NCBI GenBank assembly: GCA_005885025.1
Contig: VAYC01000130.1
Location: forward strand, 1 to 6,111
DNA length: 6,111 bases
Reading direction: 5' to 3'
Source of the DNA: Actinomycetota bacterium
Lineage (GTDB): Bacteria; Actinomycetota; UBA4738
Below, in pieces: positions 1 to 4,914 of this stretch; position 1 is the stretch's first letter, and every line of letters begins with the position of its first letter. The position numbers and the translations under genes were made by a program. The notes below the pieces were generated by a model. That model had not been told where the DNA came from and searched no databases. It saw only the letters and a list, made by a program, of their open reading frames with translations.

Positions 1-1
1 G

Positions 2-340
2 GGGGGTGTTCCCGAAGGCGTGACCGAGGTGGAGGCACACCTGGGATCGTGTGCCGCCTGTTCGGCGGAGCTCGGACGATACCGGGCCACGGCGCTCCAG
101 CTCTCCGCGCTCCGGGAGGATCTCGTTGAGCCACCGAACGCAGCTCTGGAGCGCGCGCTGGCTCGCGTCCCGGCGTGGCGATGGCGGCTGCTGAGCCGGC
201 GAGTGGTGGTGGACGAACGGCTCCGTTACGCCGCGCTCTCCCTCGGCGGGGTCATGGTGGGTGCGGTCGCCATCGGGCTGCTGCGGCGGCGCGCGGCCCA
301 TCGCGAGCCGGCACTCGTCACCCCGGCAAGCTCTCCCTAG
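2..340 (+). CDS. Putative anti-sigma factor with zinc-finger motif and one membrane segment (5' truncated)
   Basis: This reading frame is open from the left edge and ends at a TAG, giving 112 visible residues. Near its start it reads EVEAHLGSCAACSAEL, with His13, Cys17 and Cys20 (counted from base 2). This is the H-x3-C-x2-C core of zinc-binding anti-sigma (zf-HC2 / ZAS) proteins, which hold an ECF sigma factor inactive at the membrane. A hydrophobic stretch at about residues 76-94 (YAALSLGGVMVGAVAIGLL), flanked by arginines, looks like a single transmembrane helix, and only a short tail follows. In this family the zinc motif follows an N-terminal helix, so the true start and the first ligand His most likely lie left of the window; the GTG at base 20 sits too close to the motif to be a convincing start. 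The cognate sigma factor would be expected upstream and is not visible. The gene ends 21 bases from the convergent minus-strand gene. The family call is fairly likely; the sigma-factor role is inferred. Confidence 0.6.
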   Translation, partial: GGVPEGVTEVEAHLGSCAACSAELGRYRATALQLSALREDLVEPPNAALERALARVPAWRWRLLSRRVVVDERLRYAALSLGGVMVGAVAIGLLRRRAAHREPALVTPASSP

Positions 341-361
341 TTTTGCTCGAGCACGTCTCGC

Positions 362-823
362 TCAGGGGCCGTCGGCCTCCGTCTCGGCGAACCGAGCTCG
401 TCGCAGAGCCGTCAGCGCGTCCGGATCCTCATCCGGCCGATCGCGCTCGTGGGGCACGACTGGGACGACCCGTCCGTCCATCGAACGTGGCTCGAGGCCC
501 CTCACGTATCCCACGGTCCCGGCCAGCTTTCGCTGAACCTCGCCGGTCGACTTTCCGCGGACAGCCTGACGGCGCACGTCTTCGACCGCTGAGGTAAGCC
601 GACCGTACGTCACCTTCATGGTCTCGGCCATGAGCTGCATCCCCTTCTCCAGGCGCTCGATCCGCGCCATGGCGATCTCCCCTCCTGTATCCACCAGATC
701 GAGGATGTCGGCCGGGGGAGTGGACTCGGAACGGGTCGGCGCCCTGCCAGGCTTGCCCCCGACGAGGCGCCGGATGAGGCCCGGCCGCTTCCTTGGCCGA
801 GCGTGTTTCGCCGTCTGCTGCAT
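362..823 (-). CDS. Hypothetical charged protein with central helical segment
   Basis: This minus-strand gene encodes 153 residues and I do not recognise its family. About four in five codons end in G or C both before and after the internal Met52, as in the neighbouring genes, which supports real coding. The N-terminus (residues 1-36) is basic and Pro/Arg-rich. A predicted helical segment follows at about residues 53-87 (from ARIERLEKGMQ to VEDVRRQA). The C-terminus mixes basic and acidic residues (HERDRPDEDPDALTALRRARF). There is no signal peptide, membrane helix or Cys/His cluster. Two starts are possible. The ATG at 823 has GAGAGG only 3 bases away. The internal ATG at 670 has a stronger AGGAGG about 10 bases upstream and would give 102 residues that begin with the helical segment. 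I report the longer form because codon use continues through it. The gene diverges from the tRNA-Trp/secE operon, so it is not part of it. Confidence 0.6.
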   Translation of the reverse strand: MQQTAKHARPRKRPGLIRRLVGGKPGRAPTRSESTPPADILDLVDTGGEIAMARIERLEKGMQLMAETMKVTYGRLTSAVEDVRRQAVRGKSTGEVQRKLAGTVGYVRGLEPRSMDGRVVPVVPHERDRPDEDPDALTALRRARFAETEADGP

Positions 824-845
824 GGTCCTCTCGCGATCCGGGGCC

Positions 846-864
846 GGCGCGAGGGCTTCGCGCC
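846..864. repeat. 7-bp inverted repeat in the 824-1004 gap
   Basis: GGCGCGA at 846-852 pairs perfectly with TCGCGCC at 858-864 around a 5-base loop. It lies upstream of the minus-strand gene's start, so it would be a hairpin in that gene's leader RNA if transcription begins further right. No T-run follows on either strand, so it is not an intrinsic terminator. Its role is unknown and chance is possible at this GC content. Confidence 0.3.
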
Positions 865-911
865 CCGAGTCTAGGGGACGAGCCCCGCCGATTCACGAAA
901 GCGCTCACCTT

Positions 912-924
912 TTCGACGGTCGAA
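912..924. repeat. Palindrome TTCGAC-G-GTCGAA next to the tRNA-Trp promoter
   Basis: TTCGAC (912-917) and GTCGAA (919-924) form a perfect inverted repeat around one central G. It ends 9 bases before the -35 element of the tRNA-Trp promoter, a position suitable for an activator or repressor site. I cannot name a regulator. Short palindromes of this kind also arise by chance, so this is only a candidate operator. Confidence 0.3.
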
Positions 925-933
925 GGGGGACCT

Positions 934-962
934 TTGCCCGCCTGGTCGAGGGCCCCTATACT
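934..962 (+). promoter_or_regulatory. Sigma-70-type promoter for tRNA-Trp, secE and nusG
   Basis: A -35 element TTGCCC (934-939) is separated by 17 bases from a -10 element TATACT (957-962). The -10 matches TATAAT at five of six positions and the -35 matches TTGACA at four of six. Transcription would begin near 969, about 36 bases before the tRNA. This is the best promoter-like sequence in the 824-1004 gap and is correctly placed to serve the tRNA and, by co-transcription, secE and nusG. It is a prediction from sequence only. Confidence 0.6.
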
Positions 963-1004
963 GAATGCGGTTGCCGTCCACCCCTTGATCTCGGCCGGAA
1001 GCTG

Positions 1005-1078
1005 AGGGCCGTAGCTCAATTTGGTAGAGCACCGGTCTCCAAAACCGGCGGTTGGGGGTTCAAGTCCCTCCGGCCCTG
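1005..1078 (+). tRNA. trnW: tRNA-Trp (anticodon CCA)
   Basis: The full cloverleaf can be drawn. The acceptor stem AGGGCCG (1005-1011) pairs with CGGCCCT (1071-1077). The D arm is GCTC (1014-1017) with GAGC (1027-1030). The anticodon stem is CCGGT (1032-1036) with ACCGG (1044-1048), around loop CTCCAAA with anticodon CCA at 1039-1041. The T arm is GGGGG (1054-1058) with CCCTC (1066-1070), including one G-U pair, around TTCAAGT. The discriminator base is G1078, as expected for bacterial tRNA-Trp. The 3' CCA is not encoded (the next bases are CAA), so it must be added by nucleotidyltransferase. tRNA-Trp in front of secE is a common actinobacterial arrangement. The secE start codon lies only 13 bases beyond the tRNA end. 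Confidence 0.97.
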
Positions 1079-1091
1079 CAAGGAGAGCAGC

Positions 1092-1385
1092 ATGAATCGT
1101 CAGGCCAAGAGGATGATGCAGCGGCAGAAGGCCACGGGCCAGGACCGCCTGGAGGCCATGCGCCAGCGCCGCGCCGTCACCCCGGAGCGGAAGCGGCGGA
1201 CGCCGCCCGGTGAGTTCCTCAAGCAGGTCAGGCAGGAGCTGAAGAAGGTCAATTGGCCCACGCGCAGAGAGCTCGTCGGTTACACGATCGTGGTGCTGGT
1301 GGCGGTCGTGGTCCTGACGGCCATGGTTTTCGGCATGGACCTTTCGTTCTCCAAGGCGGTGCTGCGGGTCTTCAAGGGCGGCTAG
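1092..1385 (+). CDS. secE: Preprotein translocase subunit SecE
   Basis: SecE is the small subunit that clamps SecY in the SecYEG channel, through which proteins cross or enter the cytoplasmic membrane. The product has 97 residues. A strongly basic N-terminal tail (about residues 1-38) is followed by the conserved amphipathic segment FLKQVRQELKKVNWPTRRELVGYT (42-65), whose NWPTRxEL core is the family signature. A single membrane helix spans about 64-82. This is the short one-helix form found in Gram-positive bacteria; the E. coli protein has three helices. The ATG start is supported by AAGGAG at 1080-1085, six bases upstream. The ribosome binding site begins two bases after the tRNA-Trp, so tRNA processing would leave an mRNA with almost no leader. 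nusG follows after 22 bases, the usual secE-nusG pair. Confidence 0.96.
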   Translation: MNRQAKRMMQRQKATGQDRLEAMRQRRAVTPERKRRTPPGEFLKQVRQELKKVNWPTRRELVGYTIVVLVAVVVLTAMVFGMDLSFSKAVLRVFKGG

Positions 1386-1407
1386 GCTCGACGACGGCCC
1401 ACATTCC

Positions 1408-2301
1408 ATGAACGAGACACAACCCCAGGACCGACCGACCACGACCGATCCCGAGACGGAGGAATTCGCCGACGTCACCGTCCGAGTCGAGGAGGGGGAC
1501 GAAGCCGCCGCTGTAGCGGTCGAGGAGGCCGGCGGCCCGGGAGCCTCGCCCGACGAGCCCACGCAGGAACCCGTACTCGAGCTGGAGGCCGAAGCGGAGC
1601 CTTCCCCTGAGGGCGATGTGACCGAGGTGCCTACCGAAGAGATCGTGGAGGCCACCCCGGAGACCCAAGCCTCGCCCGCTCCCAAACCGAGACCTGCGGC
1701 GCCGAAGGCACCCGAAGTAGCTCCCGCTGCCGAAGAGGAGGTTGCGGCTGGTCTGCCGTTCGAGGGTCCCGGCGAGTGGTATGTGGTCCATACCTACGCG
1801 GGCTACGAGAACAAAGTGAAGGCGAACCTGCACTCGCGAATCGGTTCCATGCAGATGGAGGACAAGATCTTCGACGTCGTCATCCCCATGGAAGACGTCA
1901 TGGAGATCAAGGGCGGAAAGAAGCAGGTGGTGCAGCGAAAGGTCTTCCCCGGATACCTCCTGGTCAAGATGATCTACGACAACGACTCCTGGTACGTGGT
2001 GCGGAACACTCCCGGAGTGACCGGATTCGTCTCCAGCGGTACCGGCACCAAGCCAACGCCGCTGTCCAAGCGCGAGGTCGAGAAGATCCTCGCCGTCAAG
2101 AAGGAGACGCAGGTCAAGCCTACCTTCCGACTGGAATGGGAGGAAGGCGACGTCGTGCGGATCATTGCCGGCCCATTCGCCGACTTCACGGGGACGATCG
2201 CCGAGATCAACGTGGAGCAGTCCAAGCTCAAGGTACTGGTCAATATCTTCGACCGGGAGACTCCGGTCGAGCTGGCCTTCGATCAAGTGGCGAAGGCCTG
2301 A
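1408..2301 (+). CDS. nusG: Transcription termination/antitermination factor NusG with acidic N-terminal extension
   Basis: NusG binds the RNA polymerase clamp during elongation and links it to Rho or to the ribosome. The product has 297 residues, whereas E. coli NusG has 181. The difference is an extension of about 120 residues, very rich in Glu, Ala and Pro and almost free of hydrophobic segments, and probably disordered. The NGN domain starts at GEWYVVHTYAGYEN (Trp124) and contains the RKVFPGYLLVKM motif around residues 178-188. The C-terminal KOW domain starts near Glu246 (EGDVVRIIAGPFADFTGTI) and runs to the end. Extended acidic N-termini are known in actinobacterial NusG proteins. The ATG at 1408 has no clear ribosome binding site; it lies 22 bases after the secE stop, so translational coupling to secE is possible. 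The exact start is therefore less certain than the identity. Confidence 0.95.
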   Translation: MNETQPQDRPTTTDPETEEFADVTVRVEEGDEAAAVAVEEAGGPGASPDEPTQEPVLELEAEAEPSPEGDVTEVPTEEIVEATPETQASPAPKPRPAAPKAPEVAPAAEEEVAAGLPFEGPGEWYVVHTYAGYENKVKANLHSRIGSMQMEDKIFDVVIPMEDVMEIKGGKKQVVQRKVFPGYLLVKMIYDNDSWYVVRNTPGVTGFVSSGTGTKPTPLSKREVEKILAVKKETQVKPTFRLEWEEGDVVRIIAGPFADFTGTIAEINVEQSKLKVLVNIFDRETPVELAFDQVAKA

Positions 2302-2313
2302 TACCGAACCGCA

Positions 2314-2347
2314 GCGGGAGGCCGGCCCGCCCGGCCGATCGGACCGC
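2314..2347 (+). promoter_or_regulatory. Stem-loop abutting the rplK ribosome binding site; candidate L1 autoregulatory site
   Basis: GGCCGG (2320-2325) pairs with CCGGCC (2331-2336) around the loop CCCGC. An outer helix GCGG (2314-2317) with CCGC (2344-2347) encloses it. The two helices are separated by an uneven internal loop, GA on the left and GATCGGA on the right. The structure ends immediately before AGGAGG (2348-2353), the rplK ribosome binding site. In E. coli and other bacteria, ribosomal protein L1 represses the rplK-rplA mRNA by binding a two-helix element with an uneven internal loop near the rplK start. The shape and position here are suggestive, but I cannot confirm the conserved L1 contact bases. 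There is no T-run, so it is not an intrinsic terminator. Confidence 0.4.
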
Positions 2348-2362
2348 AGGAGGTCGATGAGC

Positions 2363-2815
2363 ATGTCGAACGGAGCACCCGCAGGCCGGCGGCGCAAGAA
2401 GGTCCTCGCCGTCGTGAAGCTTCAGATCCGAGCCGGACAGGCCACGCCAGCTCCACCCGTGGGGACGGCCCTTGGCCAGCACGGCGTGAACATCATGGAG
2501 TTCTGCCGACAGTACAACGAGGCCACCCAGCAGTACATGGGGCAGGTCATCCCGGTGGAGCTCACGATCTACGAGGACCGGACCTTCTCGTTCTTCACCA
2601 AGCAACCCCCGGCCTCGGAGCTGCTCAAGCAAGCGGCGGGGCTGGAGAAGGCCTCCGGCGAACCAAACCGGAACAAGGTGGCCACGCTGTCTCGGAGCCA
2701 GATCCGAGAGATCGCCCAACGGAAGATGCCCGACCTCAACGCCACCGATCTCGAGGCGGCGATGAAGATCATCGAGGGGACTGCGCGGAGCATGGGAATC
2801 GAGGTCATGGCATGA
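2363..2815 (+). CDS. rplK: 50S ribosomal protein L11
   Basis: L11 forms, with its 23S rRNA segment, the GTPase-associated centre at the base of the L7/L12 stalk, where elongation factors and the stringent-response enzyme RelA act. The product has 150 residues, against 142 in E. coli. The N-terminal domain carries the Pro-rich ATPAPPVGTALGQHGVNIMEF segment (27-47), the region where thiopeptide antibiotics act in other bacteria. The linker FTKQPPASELLK (78-89) leads to the C-terminal rRNA-binding domain, with MPDLNATDLEAAMKIIEGTARSMGI at about 122-146. I chose the ATG at 2363 because AGGAGG (2348-2353) is then 9 bases away. The in-frame ATG at 2357, two codons earlier, is only 3 bases from it but cannot be excluded. 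The stop overlaps the rplA start (ATGA), which implies translational coupling. Confidence 0.96.
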   Translation: MSNGAPAGRRRKKVLAVVKLQIRAGQATPAPPVGTALGQHGVNIMEFCRQYNEATQQYMGQVIPVELTIYEDRTFSFFTKQPPASELLKQAAGLEKASGEPNRNKVATLSRSQIREIAQRKMPDLNATDLEAAMKIIEGTARSMGIEVMA

Positions 2816-3540
2816 ACCGCGGAAAGCGATACGCACAGGCTTCCAGTACCTTCGACCGGGAGCAGCAGTACTCGCCGCAAGAGGCCATCGGCTTCCTCAA
2901 GCAGTTCCCTGAAGCCAAGTTCGACGAGACCGTCGAGCTGAACTTCCATCTCGGGGTGGATCCACGGAAGGCGGACCAGATGATCCGGGGGACGGTGGCC
3001 CTCCCCCACGGCACCGGGAAAAGCGTGCGGGTGGCGGCCTTCGCCGCTGGAGACAAGGCCCGGGAGGCCAAGGAGGCGGGTGCCGACATCGTTGGCGGGG
3101 AGGACCTCGTGAACCAGGTCCTTGCAGGCAACATCGATTTCGATGCCGCGGTGGCGACGCCCGACGTCATGTCGCTGGTGGGCCGGGCCGGTCGGGTCTT
3201 GGGGCCGCGCGGCCTCATGCCCAACCCCAAGGCCGGGACGGTCACCCCGGACATCGGGAAGGCCGTTCGAGACATCAAGGCCGGTAAGCTCGAATACCGG
3301 GTGGATCGCCAGGGGAACCTGCATGTCATCGTGGGCAAGCGGTCGTTCGACGAGCAGCGCCTCCGGGACAACTACCTCGCCGTGGTCGACGAGATACTCA
3401 GGGCCAAGCCATCCTCGGCCAAGGGCAAGTACCTCAAGACGGTCACCTTGTCGACCACGATGGGGCCGGGGGTCCGCATCGACCCCAATCGGATTCGAGA
3501 CGTGGGCGGGGAGACGGTCGGGGCGGCCCAGGCCCGCTGA
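2812..3540 (+). CDS. rplA: 50S ribosomal protein L1
   Basis: L1 forms the mobile stalk beside the ribosomal E site and helps release deacylated tRNA; in many bacteria it also represses its own rplK-rplA mRNA. The product has 242 residues, close to the family norm. The split domain I comprises roughly residues 1-75 and 160-242, and domain II lies between them. The L1 signature is clear: LGPRGLMPNPKAGTVT at 130-145, followed by the domain I segment TMGPGVRID at 216-224. The start is supported by GAGGT (2801-2805), six bases upstream. Its ATG overlaps the rplK stop by four bases. In mycobacteria lipid genes separate rplA from rplJ; here only a 222-base regulatory gap does. Confidence 0.97.
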   Translation: MNRGKRYAQASSTFDREQQYSPQEAIGFLKQFPEAKFDETVELNFHLGVDPRKADQMIRGTVALPHGTGKSVRVAAFAAGDKAREAKEAGADIVGGEDLVNQVLAGNIDFDAAVATPDVMSLVGRAGRVLGPRGLMPNPKAGTVTPDIGKAVRDIKAGKLEYRVDRQGNLHVIVGKRSFDEQRLRDNYLAVVDEILRAKPSSAKGKYLKTVTLSTTMGPGVRIDPNRIRDVGGETVGAAQAR

Positions 3541-3602
3541 CGGTTCCCTACCATCGTGTTGGGCGGCAGCGTCCACACCGCGTTGGTGACAGCCCCCCAG
3601 CG

Positions 3603-3631
3603 TTGACGACCCCTCTGCGGGCAGCTAACCT
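3603..3631 (+). promoter_or_regulatory. Putative promoter for rplJL
   Basis: TTGACG (3603-3608) matches the -35 consensus at five of six positions. After a 17-base spacer comes TAACCT (3626-3631), which keeps the three most important -10 bases (first T, second A, last T). Transcription would start near 3638, right at the beginning of the L10-leader-like sequence. The position makes functional sense, but the -10 is only moderate. Confidence 0.5.
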
Positions 3632-3637
3632 GCTCAG

Positions 3638-3750
3638 TGCCGCAGACAGCAGGGGCGTTCACGCGTAATCCCCCCGAGGGGGTACCTGCCGAGGCCAACC
3701 GAAGATGTTTCTTCGCGTTCGCCTCCGCTGTCGCGGGGGCGTTTTCTTTT
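3638..3750 (+). promoter_or_regulatory. L10 ribosomal-protein leader (rplJ leader RNA)
   Basis: The block CCGCAGACAGCAGG (3640-3653) and its partner CCTGCCGAGG (3685-3694) resemble the conserved strands of the L10 leader described in Gram-positive bacteria, where the L10-(L12)4 complex binds a kink-turn-like element and represses rplJL. GCAGG (3649-3653) pairs with CCTGC (3685-3689). Inside lies a C5/G5 hairpin (3670-3674 with 3678-3682). A small hairpin CGAAG/CTTCG (3700-3704, 3711-3715) follows, then the terminator at 3720-3750. The position between rplA and rplJ fits exactly. In Bacillus subtilis this leader acts by transcription termination, and the terminator here suggests the same. The family match is from memory of the motif, not from a search. 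Confidence 0.75.
3720..3750 (+). terminator. Intrinsic terminator (attenuator) upstream of rplJ
   Basis: CGCCTCCGC (3720-3728) pairs over nine positions, with one T-G wobble, with GCGGGGGCG (3733-3741) around the loop TGTC. It is followed at once by TTTTCTTTT (3742-3750). This is a textbook intrinsic terminator, yet it lies only 12 bases before the rplJ start codon. It therefore probably acts as a regulated attenuator and not as a full stop. Confidence 0.85.
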
Positions 3751-3762
3751 CAGCGAGGTGTC

Positions 3763-4278
3763 ATGCCGAAGCCGCAGAAGCAGGCGAAGGTCAAAGAGCT
3801 GACCGAGCGTTTCCGGTCGTCCTCGGGCGCGATGTTCGCGGAGTATCGGGGGCTCACCGTGAAGGACGCGACCGAGGTCCGGAGGTCCCTCCGGGAGGCT
3901 GACACGACCTTCTCGGTCGTCAAGAACACCTTGACCAGGCTTGCCGCGAGGGAGGCCGGCCTGGAAGACGTGCTCGTCTTGCTGGTTGGGCCCACTGCGG
4001 TCGCCTTCATCGGTGGAGATGCGGTCCGCGGGGCCAAGGCGGTCCTGGAGGCAACCCGGCGGTTCCCCTCCCTGACGGTAAAGGGCGCGGTCATCGAGGG
4101 CCGCTTCCTCGCCGAGGAACAGGCTCGGGGCCTGGCCACACTCGAGACGAAAGAGGTCTCTGTGGGCAAGGTCGCCGGCATGCTCCAGGCCCCGCTGGCA
4201 AAGACCATCTATCTGTTACGGGCACCCTTGCAGCGCATCGCGTTCGCCCTCGCCCAGCGAGGGCGCCAGGCAGCGTGA
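3763..4278 (+). CDS. rplJ: 50S ribosomal protein L10
   Basis: L10 anchors the L7/L12 dimers to 23S rRNA and forms the base of the stalk that recruits translation factors. The product has 171 residues, slightly above the E. coli length of 165. The N-terminal rRNA-binding region carries the family pattern YRGLTVKDATEVRRSLR (28-44) and TTFSVVKNTLTRLA (48-61). The final helix, about residues 148-168, is where L7/L12 dimers bind. The ATG at 3763 is supported by GAGG (3755-3758), four bases upstream. The frame stays open upstream to a GTG at 3637, but that would run through the leader and terminator and is rejected. rplL follows after 21 bases. Expression is probably limited by the leader attenuator. 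Confidence 0.97.
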   Translation: MPKPQKQAKVKELTERFRSSSGAMFAEYRGLTVKDATEVRRSLREADTTFSVVKNTLTRLAAREAGLEDVLVLLVGPTAVAFIGGDAVRGAKAVLEATRRFPSLTVKGAVIEGRFLAEEQARGLATLETKEVSVGKVAGMLQAPLAKTIYLLRAPLQRIAFALAQRGRQAA

Positions 4279-4299
4279 ACGAAAGGACGGAGGAAGGAA

Positions 4300-4695
4300 A
4301 TGGCGAAGCTTTCCGTTGACGACATCCTCGACGGGATCAAGGTGTTGTCGGTCGTCGAGGCGGCCGAGCTGTCCAAGAAGATCGAGGAGGAATTCGGCAT
4401 CCAGGCGGCGGCCCCCATGGCGGTTGGCATGGCCGGGCCGGGTATGGCCGGCGGTGTGGCGGCCGAGGAGGAGGCCGAGGAGCAGACCGAGTTCGACGTG
4501 ATCCTGTCGGCGGCCGGCGACAAGAAGATCCAGGTCATCAAGGAGGTTCGGGCCCTCACCAGCCTGGGACTGAAGGAGGCCAAGGACCTCGTCGACAGCG
4601 CTCCCAAGCCGGTCATGGAGCGGGTGCCCAAGGAGCAGGCCGAGTCCGCCAAGGAGAAGCTCGAGGCAGCCGGCGCTACCGTCGAGGTCAAGTAG
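4300..4695 (+). CDS. rplL: 50S ribosomal protein L7/L12
   Basis: L7/L12 is the multi-copy stalk protein that binds EF-Tu, EF-G, IF2 and release factors and stimulates their GTPase activity. The product has 131 residues. The N-terminal dimerisation domain (about 1-34, LSVDDILDGIKVLSVVEAAELSKKIEEEFGI) binds L10. A flexible hinge at about 35-62 is first Ala/Gly/Met-rich and then Glu-rich. The globular C-terminal domain (63-131) contains the conserved TSLGLKEAKDLV helix (87-98), which contacts the factors. The start is supported by GGAGGA at 4289-4294, five bases before the ATG. The gene is co-transcribed with rplJ. No intrinsic terminator with a good T-run follows immediately, so some read-through into rpoB is likely. 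Confidence 0.97.
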   Translation: MAKLSVDDILDGIKVLSVVEAAELSKKIEEEFGIQAAAPMAVGMAGPGMAGGVAAEEEAEEQTEFDVILSAAGDKKIQVIKEVRALTSLGLKEAKDLVDSAPKPVMERVPKEQAESAKEKLEAAGATVEVK

Positions 4696-4702
4696 GGGCG
4701 GT

Positions 4703-4739
4703 CTCAGCCCGGCTGAGGAAAGCAAGAAGGGGCTTCCCC
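4703..4739 (+). repeat. Two small hairpins after rplL
   Basis: CTCAGC (4703-4708) pairs with GCTGAG (4712-4717) around CCG, and GGGG (4729-4732) pairs with CCCC (4736-4739) around CTT. Neither has a T-run, so they are not typical intrinsic terminators. They could stabilise the rplL mRNA end or serve as a processing site. In E. coli the rplL-rpoB gap contains an attenuator and an RNase III site, but nothing in this sequence proves either here. Confidence 0.35.
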
Positions 4740-4778
4740 CGGCCCGTGGCGATCCGGTAAGATCGGATGGAATACAAG

Positions 4779-4816
4779 CGACGTCCGGGCCGTTATCAAG
4801 GCCGTGAGGGACGTCG
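4779..4816. repeat. 8-bp inverted repeat just upstream of the rpoB promoter
   Basis: CGACGTCC (4779-4786) is perfectly complementary to GGACGTCG (4809-4816). Inside, GGCC (4788-4791) can pair with GGCC (4800-4803) around an 8-base loop. The right arm ends one base before the -35 element. It could be an operator for the rpoB promoter. As RNA it would be a hairpin followed by the T-rich stretch GTTGATTTT, a weak terminator for transcripts coming from rplL. The sequence does not decide between these. Confidence 0.45.
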
Positions 4817-4817
4817 G

Positions 4818-4846
4818 TTGATTTTGCCTGCATGGAACCGTAAACT
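4818..4846 (+). promoter_or_regulatory. Sigma-70-type promoter for rpoB
   Basis: TTGATT (4818-4823) and TAAACT (4841-4846) are separated by exactly 17 bases. Each matches its consensus at four of six positions, including the key -10 bases. Transcription would begin near 4853, giving a leader of about 62 bases before the rpoB TTG. A separate rpoB promoter after rplL is known in other actinobacteria, where it sets the RNA polymerase supply apart from stalk proteins. Confidence 0.6.
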
Positions 4847-4914
4847 AGTGGGTTGCCGTGCCGTCTCCCGCGAGCGCCCATTTGCCGCGCCTATTTCTCT
4901 AGGAGGGGTAATTC

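Noticed and set aside
868..896. Possible minus-strand promoter (TAGACT as -10) for the gene at 362-823
   Set aside because: The -10 is fair, but no acceptable -35 lies 16-18 bases upstream, so I do not list it as a feature.
912..924. SOS (LexA) box
   Set aside because: It has TCGA half-sites but lacks the actinobacterial pattern TCGAAC-N4-GTTCGA, so it is listed only as an unnamed palindrome.
618..1091. Upstream in-frame extension of secE
   Set aside because: It would run through the promoter and the tRNA. SecE homology and a good ribosome binding site place the start at 1092.
429..1685. Long minus-strand open frame of 418 codons across the tRNA, secE and the nusG start
   Set aside because: It runs antisense through tRNA-Trp and two certain genes and reads as low-complexity Ser/Gly/Arg sequence. 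Such frames are common opposite GC-rich coding DNA.
1372..2397. Minus-strand open frame opposite nusG
   Set aside because: It is an antisense shadow of nusG with Arg/Gly/Leu repeats and no recognisable domain.
2569..3576. Minus-strand open frame opposite rplK and rplA
   Set aside because: The plus strand encodes clear L11 and L1 here; the reverse product has no recognisable domain.
3637..3762. Upstream GTG extension of rplJ
   Set aside because: It lies in the L10 leader and the terminator, and L10 homology starts at MPKPQKQAKVKEL.
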